A stretch of 64,000 nucleotides of DNA, taken from the NCBI RefSeq assembly GCF_013386165.1, contig NZ_JACAOS010000015.1:721155-785154 (forward strand). The letters are read 5' to 3'. The translations under genes were made by a program, and so were the position numbers. The stretch is from Pseudomonas gingeri (lineage in GTDB: Bacteria > Pseudomonadota > Gammaproteobacteria > Pseudomonadales > Pseudomonadaceae). The notes under the pieces are model-generated. The model was given only the letters and a program-made list of their open reading frames with translations. It made no database searches and was not told where the DNA came from. Shown one piece after another: positions 36,748-44,684 of this stretch (position 1 is its first letter; the number at the start of each line of letters is the position of its first letter).

Positions 36748-36773
36748 GTTCTATGGTGTCTGTAGATTCCGGG

Positions 36774-37133
36774 TCAGAGCGCAACCTTGGCGTAGGACTC
36801 GCGATCCAGATCCACCACTTCCACCGACAGTTGCACTTCGATACCTTCCGGCCAGTCGCCGAGATCCTTCAATCCCGCCAGCAGGCTTTCGGAAAGTTGT
36901 TTCTTGATCTGTGCCGAGCGCCCGCTCAACAGCGCCAGCTTCACATGCACGAAGCCGCGCTCGCCCAACCCCGTCCCCACACGAAACGCCCCCAGCTCCG
37001 TAGCCCGGCTCTTGATATCGAACTCGGCGCCGAACTGACCGGACGCCACCAACCCATGGTTGATGCGCAGCAACGCCTTGTCGGCGTCGAATTCAGTCAG
37101 GTTGGGGGTGTACTCCAGGAAAACGTGAGGCAT
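36774..37133 (-). CDS. 5-carboxymethyl-2-hydroxymuconate isomerase-like protein
   Basis: The 119-residue protein begins MPHVFLEYTPNL, so Pro1 is available as the catalytic base of the tautomerase superfamily after Met removal. The later FRVGTGLGERGFVHVKLALLSGRS and SVEVVDLDRESY fit the CHMI (HpaF/HpcD) family. The usual homoprotocatechuate genes are absent, so the physiological substrate is uncertain. I start at ATG 37133, which exposes the proline. Confidence 0.85.
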   Translation of the reverse strand: MPHVFLEYTPNLTEFDADKALLRINHGLVASGQFGAEFDIKSRATELGAFRVGTGLGERGFVHVKLALLSGRSAQIKKQLSESLLAGLKDLGDWPEGIEVQLSVEVVDLDRESYAKVAL

Positions 37134-37281
37134 TGACGGGCTCCAAAACAGCGAAATGGGAAGGCACACAGGTATAGCACGCAGCCTTCGGGAAAGATCG
37201 TGAAACGATAGCGCATTGGCGCGCCGCTGGCTTCTGGACCAAATACAGAGAGGTCAAGGTAAAAAAAACGGCGTAGACACT

Positions 37282-37626
37282 TTGAAAATCGTATCCGAAC
37301 TACTACACTCGAAACCAACACACACCCTGGTCACTACCGATGCGTTTGACGATTGGCTACGGCGACTGAGGGATCCCATTGCCAAGGCACGCATCCTCTC
37401 CCGATTGATCTCGGCGCAGTTTGGTGCGCTGGGGGATACGCGGCTAATCGCCGACGGTGTGAGCGAGATGCGTATTCATACAGGCCCCGGCTATCGCGTC
37501 TATTTTGCGCGCCGGGACGAGATTCTGATTTTGCTGCTGTGCGCGGGTGACAAGTCATCGCAAAAACGTGACATCAAGCATGCCAGGCTGATCCTGAGCG
37601 AGATAGAACAAGGTGATCGAACATGA
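37282..37626 (+). CDS. RelE/HigB-type toxin of an addiction module
   Basis: The product is about 114 residues and contains a HigB/Gp49-type toxin core: FDDWLRRLRDPIAKARILSRL, GVSEMRIHTGPGYRVYFAR and LLLCAGDKSSQKRDIKHA. Such toxins cut mRNA at the ribosome. No ATG or GTG with a ribosome site is present at the right place. TTG 37282 is my best guess, and the true start might be a few codons either side. The stop overlaps the antitoxin ATG by four bases (ATGA), the reverse gene order (toxin first) typical of higBA. Confidence 0.85.
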   Translation: MKIVSELLHSKPTHTLVTTDAFDDWLRRLRDPIAKARILSRLISAQFGALGDTRLIADGVSEMRIHTGPGYRVYFARRDEILILLLCAGDKSSQKRDIKHARLILSEIEQGDRT

Positions 37627-37985
37627 CCACGCTGAAGCCCTTTGAAGCCAGCGACTACCTGAGCGACGAGGCAACCATTGCCGAACTGCTGAATGTCGCC
37701 CTGAAAGACAAGAATCCCGACGTATTTCTCGCGGCGCTGGCCGCCGTCGCCAAGGCCCGCGGCATGACCCGGGTTGCCCGTGACTCCGGCATGGGCCGCG
37801 AGAGTCTCTACAAGGCCCTGGCTCCCGGCGCCAAGCCACGCTACGACACGCTGCTGAAACTGATTGAGGCCCTGGGTGTGGAACTGGTGGTGCAATCTTC
37901 CGAGCCCACCAGCGCCAACTCCCGCCTGCCAGTGGAACCCGGCACCGCCGCCGTCAAGGCGCCAAGGGCTGTCGATCACTCATGA
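37623..37985 (+). CDS. HigA-type antitoxin with helix-turn-helix
   Basis: The 120-residue protein has an HTH in ALAAVAKARGMTRVARDSGMGRESLYKAL (about residues 38-66) and DTLLKLIEALGVEL, as in the putative addiction-module antidote family paired with HigB-like killers. It neutralises the toxin and should autoregulate the operon. The last 32 bp overlap the end of the convergent LysR gene. The C-terminal tail (TSANSRLPVEPG) is variable. Confidence 0.87.
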   Translation: MTTLKPFEASDYLSDEATIAELLNVALKDKNPDVFLAALAAVAKARGMTRVARDSGMGRESLYKALAPGAKPRYDTLLKLIEALGVELVVQSSEPTSANSRLPVEPGTAAVKAPRAVDHS

Positions 37986-38874
37986 AATGCTCAAGCCGTG
38001 AGCGCAACCAACGCTCCGCCGGGTCGGTATCGACAAGCCCGAGCCAGACCATCGACAGGTCCAGGTTCGGCACCTTGAACGGCAACGGCTCATCAAACAG
38101 CAGCCCCGAAGCCGCCATGGCCCTGGCCGTATAATCCGGCAGGCTGGCGACCAGATCCGTGCCCGCCAACAAAGCCGGCAAGGCGCTGTATTGCGGCACC
38201 GAGAGCACCACATGGCGCTTGCGACCGATTTCCGCCAGCCACTCGTCAGCCAGGCTGCTGATATTGGCGGTGTGGGAAACCAGTACATGCGGCCGCGCGC
38301 AGTATTCGTCGAGGGTCAAGTGCGTCGGCGAAGCGTCGGCGCGCAGGATCATCGGCTGGATATGGCGCAGCAACTTGCGCTTGGCATTGGCCGGCAAGCC
38401 GCGAGTCTGGCTGATACCCACGGTAATATCACCGGAGGCCAGCAGATCGGGAATGCGCCAGTAGTCGACATGCTGGACCACGATCACCACATTCGGCGCT
38501 TCCTGGCGCAAGGCCCGCAGCAGCGTCGGCAACAAGCCGAACTCGACATCGTCCGACAGGCCGATGCGAAAGGTCATGGTGCTGCTGGTCGGGTCGAAGT
38601 CGTGGGTCAGGCTCAAGGCATTCGACAGCGAATCCAGCGCCGGCGACAGGTGCTGGATGATCTCCTCGGCCCGTGCAGTGGGCTCCATGCGGTGTCCGAC
38701 ACGGATAAACAGCGGATCATTGAACATTGCCCGCAGGCGATTAAGCGCCGAACTGATGGTCGGCTGGCCGAGGAACAGCTTCTCCGCCACCCGCGTCACA
38801 TTGCGTTCGAGCATCAGTGTTTCGAACACCACCATCAGGTTGATGTCGGCCTTGCGCAATTCGTTGCGGTTCAT
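37954..38874 (-). CDS. LysR-family transcriptional regulator
   Basis: The 306-residue protein has the HTH NVTRVAEKLFLGQPTISSALNRLR (residues 25-48) and a NodD/LeuO-like effector domain (FRIGLSDDVEFGLLPTLLRALRQ). Its tail overlaps the HigA-type gene by 32 bp on the opposite strand. Target genes are not evident, since both neighbours are unlikely targets. Confidence 0.88.
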   Translation of the reverse strand: MNRNELRKADINLMVVFETLMLERNVTRVAEKLFLGQPTISSALNRLRAMFNDPLFIRVGHRMEPTARAEEIIQHLSPALDSLSNALSLTHDFDPTSSTMTFRIGLSDDVEFGLLPTLLRALRQEAPNVVIVVQHVDYWRIPDLLASGDITVGISQTRGLPANAKRKLLRHIQPMILRADASPTHLTLDEYCARPHVLVSHTANISSLADEWLAEIGRKRHVVLSVPQYSALPALLAGTDLVASLPDYTARAMAASGLLFDEPLPFKVPNLDLSMVWLGLVDTDPAERWLRSRLEHFMSDRQPLAP

Positions 38875-38930
38875 CTGTGGCCTCCGGTACCCAAAACGCT
38901 TTCAGTGTAGAAAGGCGCTGCCCCTGAAGT

Positions 38931-39545
38931 CTATGCGGACGCCGGGTTGTCGATGAAATATTGGCAGATAAGCCGGCCATCGCGCAGGCATTGCTCGGCA
39001 GCGGGTCGACCGGTGGCTTCGGAAAAAAATGCGGCCAGGGCCCGGCACACACAAGGTTGATCGCGGACCGCACTGCCCAGGGGGCAGCTGTAATTACGCA
39101 CCATGACGCCGTCTGCCTGGACCTGCGCCTCGGTGCTGGCCCCCAGCGAGTCCGCGGCGGCCATTGCCGAACGCAATCCGCTGGCGAAATCCGTCGGATC
39201 GCTCAGCCCGGACTCATGTGCCAGCCGGCGGCCCGTGCGCTCCAGCAGATCGCCCAGCAGCGGCTCACCCAATTGCTCCTGCATGACCCCAAGCAACCCG
39301 AGCAGAAAACTGCGATAGGCACTCGAAGACGTGTCTTCACTGCCGGCGCTGGCCTCGTAGACCGTCGCCGGTTTGCCCAGGGCTCCGCGCTGACGGACCT
39401 TGCTGCGCTGCACCAGACCTTCGGCTTCCAGCTGTTTGATCTGCACATTGATGGCATTGCGCGTCACGTCGAGACGCTCGCACAACTGCACCACCGTCAG
39501 CGGCTCGCGCTGCAGGAGGCTGAGAATGTCGTTCTTGGTGGTCAC
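38931..39545 (-). CDS. Cys-rich winged-helix regulator (SufR-like), probable repressor
   Basis: The 204-residue protein begins with a winged helix (NDILSLLQREPLTVVQLCERLDVTRNAINVQIKQLE). A C-terminal cluster of cysteines (Cys154, 165, 167, 186 and 194) resembles the iron-sulfur-binding region of SufR-type regulators. The start is GTG 39545. It is divergent from an exported catalase-like gene and the operator between them fits a dimeric repressor. An iron-sulfur or redox-sensing role is inferred from the cysteines and context. Confidence 0.8.
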   Translation of the reverse strand: MTTKNDILSLLQREPLTVVQLCERLDVTRNAINVQIKQLEAEGLVQRSKVRQRGALGKPATVYEASAGSEDTSSSAYRSFLLGLLGVMQEQLGEPLLGDLLERTGRRLAHESGLSDPTDFASGLRSAMAAADSLGASTEAQVQADGVMVRNYSCPLGSAVRDQPCVCRALAAFFSEATGRPAAEQCLRDGRLICQYFIDNPASA

Positions 39546-39609
39546 TGAACACTCAGGGTCGAAGGACGAAAAACCGATTATACCCCTCGCTTATGGATTC
39601 GGGTCTTAA

Positions 39610-39647
39610 AAAACAATAACGACAACCCGTATTGTCATTATTGTTTT
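39610..39647. promoter_or_regulatory. 16-bp inverted-repeat operator overlapping the catalase promoter
   Basis: Arms AAAACAATAACGACAA (39610-39625) and TTGTCATTATTGTTTT (39632-39647) differ at one of 16 positions and are six bases apart. The right arm contains TTGTCA (39632-39637), a good -35 box, 18 bases before TAGACT (39656-39661). A protein bound here would block the catalase promoter and also the divergent regulator gene. Confidence 0.85.
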
Positions 39648-39696
39648 TATGTTGCTAGACTTCTTCCCACCTACAACAACCTCGCAGGACCCGACC

Positions 39697-40701
39697 GTGA
39701 AATCCTTAGCCCTTCTCCGCTGCCTGACCCTGATTCCACTAGTGGCAGCCGCCAGTGCGGCCATGGCCGCCCAAAACGACAGCGCCCCGCCCCAGGTCGG
39801 CCCTGTCGAACACGTCGACGGCTTGAACAAAGTCTTCGGCCAGCATCCGGGGGCCCGCGCCATCCATGCCAAGGGCATCGTGCTCGAAGGCACTTTCACC
39901 CCGGCCTCCAGCGCCGCCACGGTCAGCAAGGCAGCACACTTGCAGCACGCCAGCGTGCCGGTCACCGTGCGTTTCTCGAACTTTGCCGGGATCCCGGACA
40001 TCCCCGACAACCACCCGTTGGCCAATCCACGCGGCCTGGCGATCAAGTTCAAACTGCCGGACGGCACGGTCACCGATATCGTTGCCCATTCGTTCAATGG
40101 TTTTCCGGCGCCGAACGCCGATGAGTTTCACAACCTGATCGTGGCCCTGGGCGCGAGTGGTCCGGGCGCGGCCAAACCGACCGCGCTGGACACTTACCTG
40201 GGCAACCATCCGGTGGCGAAGAACTTCCTGACCCAGCAGAAAACCGCACCAGTGAGCTACGCGACCCTGCCTTACTACGGCGTGAACACCTTCAAGTTCA
40301 CCAATGCCGACGGCAAGGTGTCCTATGGGCGCTATCAGTTCCTGCCGCTCAGCGGCGAGCACCTGCTCAAGGCTGTCGACGCGGAGAAAGCCGCACCGGA
40401 CTACCTGAGCAACGAGATACGCCAACGGATCAAGCAGGCGCCGGCCCAGTTCAAGCTGCTGCTGCAAATCGCCGAGCCGGGTGACAAGCTCGACGACCCG
40501 TCCATTGCCTGGTCGGACAGCCACCGCACGGTGGAGCTGGGCACCCTGTCGATCAGCAGCGCCGTCGAGAACAGCGCGAGCGCGGAAAAAGCCTTGTTGT
40601 TCCAACCGAACGTACTGACCCCGGGCATCGAAGTGCAGGACCCGATGGTCAACGTACGCTCGGCCGCTTATGCGGTGTCCTTCGGTCGTCGCCAGCAGTG
40701 A
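39697..40701 (+). CDS. Exported catalase-family peroxidase (SrpA-like)
   Basis: The product is about 334 residues with a signal peptide (to about ASAAMAA) and a compact catalase core. The motifs seen include RAIHAKGIVLEGTF (distal His), VTVRFSNF, ANPRGLAIKF and the proximal GRYQFLPLSGEH region. Catalase-related peroxidases of this size act in the periplasm on organic peroxides or H2O2. GTG 39697 is preceded by AGGA and follows the predicted promoter. The earlier ATG 39649 lies between the -35 and -10 boxes and is rejected. Confidence 0.88.
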   Translation: MKSLALLRCLTLIPLVAAASAAMAAQNDSAPPQVGPVEHVDGLNKVFGQHPGARAIHAKGIVLEGTFTPASSAATVSKAAHLQHASVPVTVRFSNFAGIPDIPDNHPLANPRGLAIKFKLPDGTVTDIVAHSFNGFPAPNADEFHNLIVALGASGPGAAKPTALDTYLGNHPVAKNFLTQQKTAPVSYATLPYYGVNTFKFTNADGKVSYGRYQFLPLSGEHLLKAVDAEKAAPDYLSNEIRQRIKQAPAQFKLLLQIAEPGDKLDDPSIAWSDSHRTVELGTLSISSAVENSASAEKALLFQPNVLTPGIEVQDPMVNVRSAAYAVSFGRRQQ

Positions 40702-40765
40702 CTGCATCGCTAGACTTCAAGGTGCCATTGAAGGCGCCCCAACACACACAAGAGGTGAACACACC

Positions 40766-41002
40766 ATGAGCACCAGCCTGATACCGGGTAACACCCTGAT
40801 AACCGCGACTCCCGAAGAAGGTCGGCAACTGGCGATCAAGATGTCGCGCCTGGTCATCAAGACCACCCAGCCGGACGAAGCCGTGCGTAACCGACTGCGG
40901 GACGTGTATGCCAATGATGCGGCGATGCTGATTCAGATCGGCCAGGTGGTGGCGACCGAGTTTGCTGTGATTGCGGCGGCCAATCATTACTGGCGCTCGT
41001 GA
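40766..41002 (+). CDS. Small conserved hypothetical protein
   Basis: The 78-residue protein is soluble and mostly helical (EEGRQLAIKMSRLVIKTTQPDEAVRNRLRD). AGAGGTG precedes ATG 40766. It begins 64 bp after the catalase gene and is probably on the same transcript, which ends at the terminator from 41046. I do not recognise a characterised family. Confidence 0.7.
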   Translation: MSTSLIPGNTLITATPEEGRQLAIKMSRLVIKTTQPDEAVRNRLRDVYANDAAMLIQIGQVVATEFAVIAAANHYWRS

Positions 41003-41045
41003 TCGGCGACGGATAGAGCAATCAAACCGGCCAATGCCGGAAACG

Positions 41046-41083
41046 AAAAAGCCCCTGAAATCTCGCGACTCCAGGGGCTTTTC
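41046..41083. terminator. Bidirectional rho-independent terminator
   Basis: AAAAAGCCCCTG and CAGGGGCTTTTC form a seven-base GC stem with A/T runs on both sides. It serves the catalase unit from the left and the autotransporter fragment from the right. Confidence 0.9.
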
Positions 41084-41192
41084 TTCGATAGGCCTGAAGA
41101 CAGGGTCGTCTCCATCAGGGCCTTGCTCACGCAAACCGTACGCCATGGAAGCCTTGCACTCCCACGGCGGACATTATTGCGGGTACTGTTTT

Positions 41193-42600
41193 TTAGAACG
41201 CCCAGCGTGCTTCGGCCGATGCGGTCTGGTTGTGGTAGTGCGTACGCTCCTCCAGGTCATAACGCACGGCCAGTTGCAGTTGGCCGTTGACCTTGTAGTT
41301 CAACTCGGTGCCACCGCGAGCCAGCCAACGCTGCGGGCTGGAGGCATAGGTGGTAAAGGCCGTTCCGGGTGCACCGGCAAAGCTGCTGGTCAGCGAGTCG
41401 CGAGTCGCCAGGAAGTCATAACCGACCCCCAACTTGCCACTCAAGGTCAGCTGTTGCGTGAAATCATGGGCCAGCTTGCCATCCACACCGAGAATGAATT
41501 GATCGGTGCTACGACTCTTGACCTGCAAATCCAAGTCATCGGCACCTTTCTCGTTGTAGGCCTCATCCTTGATCCATGTGTAGTCCGCCCGCACCGAAGG
41601 GGTGAAGCGAGTGGTCGGTGTCAGGCTGAAGGTACGATCCAGGGTGACGCCGGCGTGAGCGGTCCAGGAGTCGTAGTTGGACTTGGCTTGCACCCCGGCA
41701 AAGTCCAGGTCGCGCGTGCCGTCGTTGTGGTTCTGCCCGCCATCGAGTTGGAAACTCAGGTCGGTGGTGTCGTCCAGATGATAGGTGCCATAGCCCACCA
41801 ACTGGTAGACGTCGGTGTTGAGTTGCTGCCGAGCCGTGTCGCCGGTGTTGTGAGTGTCCGCTTTGGCGTAGATGAAAGCGCTACCCAGTACCCAGCGATC
41901 ATTCAGGCTGCCGTCAAGACCGAACGCCATGCCCCCCACGCTGGACTTGAACCCGGCGACACCACCGCTGCTGTCCTGGTCAGCCCAGGAGCCGAACGGT
42001 TTGATCCAGAGGTGCTGGTCCGTCAGGGCACTCTCGCCCGAAGACACCCCGCGAACCGAATCGCTGCGCGCCTGTACCACACCGTTGATGCTACTCAGTG
42101 CGGTTTTCGCCGCCGCCGTGGAAGCGCCGGTCATCAACGGCAAGGTTTCAGTCGCTGCCTGGGACACTTCGCCCTGGGTACTGAGCCCGATGAAATGGCT
42201 GGCCAACTGACCAGTTGGATTGCTGGCAATGATCTGGTCCAGAGCCGTAGCCGCGCCCTCGGCCGCCGTGTTGCCCAAGGCCTGGACACTGCCTCGGACG
42301 GTGTTGCTGCCATTGGATGCGGCGGCAATCACGTTCAAGTCGACGCTGCTACTGTTGTAGGTCGGCGTGAAGTCGAACAACAGGCTGTTGTCGGTGACAT
42401 GGGCGAACTGCCCAGTGACCGTGCCGGTCGCGCTGATCACGTTGGCCAACTGATTGCCCGTGGCCAGGGTATTACCATTTTTGACATCAACGTTCAGGGT
42501 GCCGTCCAGATGGACGTTGCCATCAACGCTCAGCTTGCTGTACTGCGAGGAACTCAAGGCACTGACCTGCAAGGTGCCGCTGCTAACCTGGTTGAAGGCG
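41193..42600 (-). pseudogene. Autotransporter fragment: passenger end plus beta-barrel domain, N-terminus missing
   Basis: About 470 residues remain: a short passenger stretch (SVDGNVHLDGTLNVDVKNG), then a complete autotransporter beta-domain ending in the canonical C-terminal Phe (SAEARWAF). The barrel portion (LWIKPFGSWADQDSSGGVAGF, then repeated amphipathic strands) is intact. No signal peptide and no start with a ribosome site exist; the frame runs directly into the end of the radical-SAM gene. The 5' part appears to have been lost by a deletion joining the two genes. Confidence 0.85.
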
Positions 42601-43290
42601 TTACTCGTCGGCACTCAGGATCAGGTTGTCAGCCGCCGTGCTGGTGATGTGGTATTCGTCGGCGCCGGCACCGCTGCCAATAAAGTCCAGGTACTTGCTG
42701 GTGGGGCTGTAGTGATTGAAGGTCAGCGCCAGGCCGTTATCCGCGCAGACCCCGGCGATATACGGAATATCGTCGAGGTTGCGTGCCGTCAGGGTGAACA
42801 CGAAGACCGCCCTGGGGTCGTTGCGGTAGTTCCTGATCTGCTTGGTCATGATGTCGGCCCCGCGCAGCTCGCGACTACGCTCGGGATTGCCCCACAGCGA
42901 CACATGCACGCGGTAGTCGATTTCGGCACTCAAGCGCTTGATGCCATTGGTGAACACCACGCCGTGGGGTATATGCCGGTTGGCGATAAGCAACTTATTC
43001 TCGGCCAGGGACGGCTCGGCCCCACCGAAGTAGCCGTAGCGCACCCCACGGGCGGCCTCACCGGCAAAGAACGCCTCGATGCGCTGAAGATCCTTGACGT
43101 CCTTGTGCCCGAGGTAATCGTCACCCGAAAAGAACAGGCACCCTTCGCAGGCCAGGTTGCAGACCGAGGTGATGTCATACTGACTGGGGCGAAGCGGCAG
43201 CAGGTCCTGGCGCAGTAGCTTCCAGAACTCTGCGTCACCTAGCGAGCGGGCACCCAATTGCGGCCCACGAACAACGTCAAGGACGCCCAT
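42601..43290 (-). CDS. Radical SAM protein, probably C-terminally truncated
   Basis: The 229-residue product has the radical-SAM cluster motif CNLACEGC (three cysteines spaced CxxxCxxC) near residue 44, then YGYFGGAEPSL and VHVSLWGNPERS. The partial TIM barrel ends abruptly at ADNLILSADE. Radical-SAM enzymes of this kind usually continue into a C-terminal auxiliary-cluster domain, which is missing here. The ATG at 43290 has no strong ribosome site. The truncation point coincides with the autotransporter fragment. Confidence 0.78.
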   Translation of the reverse strand: MGVLDVVRGPQLGARSLGDAEFWKLLRQDLLPLRPSQYDITSVCNLACEGCLFFSGDDYLGHKDVKDLQRIEAFFAGEAARGVRYGYFGGAEPSLAENKLLIANRHIPHGVVFTNGIKRLSAEIDYRVHVSLWGNPERSRELRGADIMTKQIRNYRNDPRAVFVFTLTARNLDDIPYIAGVCADNGLALTFNHYSPTSKYLDFIGSGAGADEYHITSTAADNLILSADE

Positions 43291-43571
43291 TCACGATGGC
43301 TCCGGCAGAAATTTACAGGTTGAGGGACTCTGCGGCCTATGCCCGGCGACACTCTGCGGTGTCTAGGCTGACCGGAGTCAAGATAATGGCTAAATGATGC
43401 TCTATTGGCATCATCATGCCAATTCCTTAGATAAGTATTTCAAGATATTTCATGTTCGTTTCCGCCAAACGGCTGAAAACGCTCAAGAAGCGACATTGAA
43501 ATGACATTTTTCTTCCACAAAAACGCCAAAAAGCCGACGAAACGCCAATTAATCACGCCAAAGCGAAACAG
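43291..43571. other. Intergenic, A+T-richer, no gene
   Basis: This stretch holds the promoter side of the radical-SAM gene and the 3' side of the hydrolase gene. It is richer in A+T than its surroundings (GATGCTCTATTGGCATCATC-type dyad near 43395-43415). No coding region is supported. Confidence 0.5.
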
Positions 43572-44411
43572 CTAAGGCACCTGGCTACAAACTGGCGTAC
43601 GGGCGAGCAGCTCTGGCCAGCGTTGCGCCCACTCGCTTTCGTGAGTCATGCCCGGCACCACGTAGCGGGTGACGCAGCGAGCACCGGAGGCCTCGACGAA
43701 ACGCTGGGCAATGCTCGGCGGCACCACGCTGTCATCGGCACCGCTGAAATGGATTTGCGGGATGGACGCCACTTGCCGGGCAACATCGATGGCATTCAGT
43801 GACCCAGGCATCGGCGTCACGCGATGCAGCCGATTGACCTCGGCATGATCGAGGTTACCGGCCACCGTACGGATCGAGGCCACGTCATGGCGGCGGGCGG
43901 CGATCAACACGGCCACGGCCCCTCCCCCGGAATAGCCCACCAGATTCACCTGCTGGCCCTCGACTACGTAATGGCTCACCGCCTGATTCATGGCGACCAC
44001 GACCTCTTCGGCAAAACGCTTGTCGGTCCAGTAGCGAACATCACAGTGGGGGTTATCAATGGCTGGCGTGAACTGGCAGGGGCGCGCCAGATAGACCACG
44101 TTGGCCGCCGGATCGCTCGCGGCCAACGCCAAGCCCAATGCCTTGTACGGCGTCGGGTCGGAGGACGGTTGGCTACTGGTTTGCCAAGCCCTGCCGTCGC
44201 CCTCGATATACAGATTTACCGGCAAGTCCGGACGGGTGATCCGATAGAAGCCGGTCAACAGGAAGCCGTCGGTCTTAATCAGCTCGCGCTGCAAATGTGC
44301 CGGTTGCGCCAGCTGATCGGCGTGGCGACTCGGATCACCTTGTTGTCCGGGAGCGGTGCAACCACCCAGTATCAGCGCCAGCATCATCAGCACGGCGCGT
44401 GGTTGGTTCAT
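43572..44411 (-). CDS. Alpha/beta-hydrolase lipoprotein
   Basis: The product is about 279 residues. The N-terminus is a lipoprotein signal peptide ending in the lipobox LILGGC. The mature domain has the nucleophile elbow GYSGGG, an Asp in FSGADDSVVPP and a His in GMTHESEWA, the order of an alpha/beta hydrolase. It is probably anchored in the outer membrane on the periplasmic side. The start ATG 44411 follows a G-run; substrate unknown. It precedes a terminator belonging to a former tRNA gene. Confidence 0.82.
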   Translation of the reverse strand: MNQPRAVLMMLALILGGCTAPGQQGDPSRHADQLAQPAHLQRELIKTDGFLLTGFYRITRPDLPVNLYIEGDGRAWQTSSQPSSDPTPYKALGLALAASDPAANVVYLARPCQFTPAIDNPHCDVRYWTDKRFAEEVVVAMNQAVSHYVVEGQQVNLVGYSGGGAVAVLIAARRHDVASIRTVAGNLDHAEVNRLHRVTPMPGSLNAIDVARQVASIPQIHFSGADDSVVPPSIAQRFVEASGARCVTRYVVPGMTHESEWAQRWPELLARTPVCSQVP

Positions 44412-44439
44412 CTGCCCCCCAAATAAAATGACCGCCACG

Positions 44440-44475
44440 AAAAAGCCCCCGGAATCTCAACGATTACGGGGGCTT
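44440..44475 (-). terminator. Terminator of a displaced tRNA-Ser gene
   Basis: On the minus strand the stem AAGCCCCCG...CGGGGGCTTTTT ends in a T-run. No gene now ends on its upstream side. It follows the tRNA-Ser acceptor tail at 44491-44501 by 15 bp, so it was probably the terminator of that tRNA. Confidence 0.75.
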
Positions 44476-44490
44476 AGTCTACTTCAATAA

Positions 44491-44501
44491 TGGCGGAGAG
44501 A
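44491..44501 (-). other. 3' tail of tRNA-Ser, probable attachment site of an island
   Basis: The minus strand reads TCTCTCCGCCA, the 3' acceptor strand plus discriminator and CCA of a serine tRNA with GGAGAGA at its 5' end. The rest of the tRNA (T-arm and beyond) is absent. A tyrosine recombinase gene starts 184 bp away, so this is most simply the att site at one end of an island, with the whole tRNA at the other end outside the window. Confidence 0.7.
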
Positions 44502-44517
44502 TAGACCGCCAAACTGG

Positions 44518-44646
44518 TGTCCGGCAATGTCCGGCAACGTACATGCACCCTAGATAATACAAGGGCTACAGCCTAGTATCCGTCCGTTAGCGTCCCGAGA
44601 GCATCCGCTGAATCCCACAGCTAATGGGGGAACAGATGGGGGAACA
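44518..44646. repeat. Short direct repeats upstream of the integrase
   Basis: Two tandem pairs occur between the att tail and the integrase start. TGTCCGGCAA is present at 44518-44527 and 44528-44537. ATGGGGGAACA is present at 44624-44634 and 44636-44646. Paired repeats at this location are consistent with recombinase arm-type sites; binding is inferred. Confidence 0.6.
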
Positions 44647-44684
44647 AACTCGTGGGCTCAACATTTTCTGGTGAGTGAATACAC

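Noticed and set aside
39649..39696. ATG 39649 as the catalase start
   Set aside because: It lies between the predicted -35 and -10 boxes and has no ribosome site, whereas GTG 39697 has AGGA upstream and a complete signal peptide after it.
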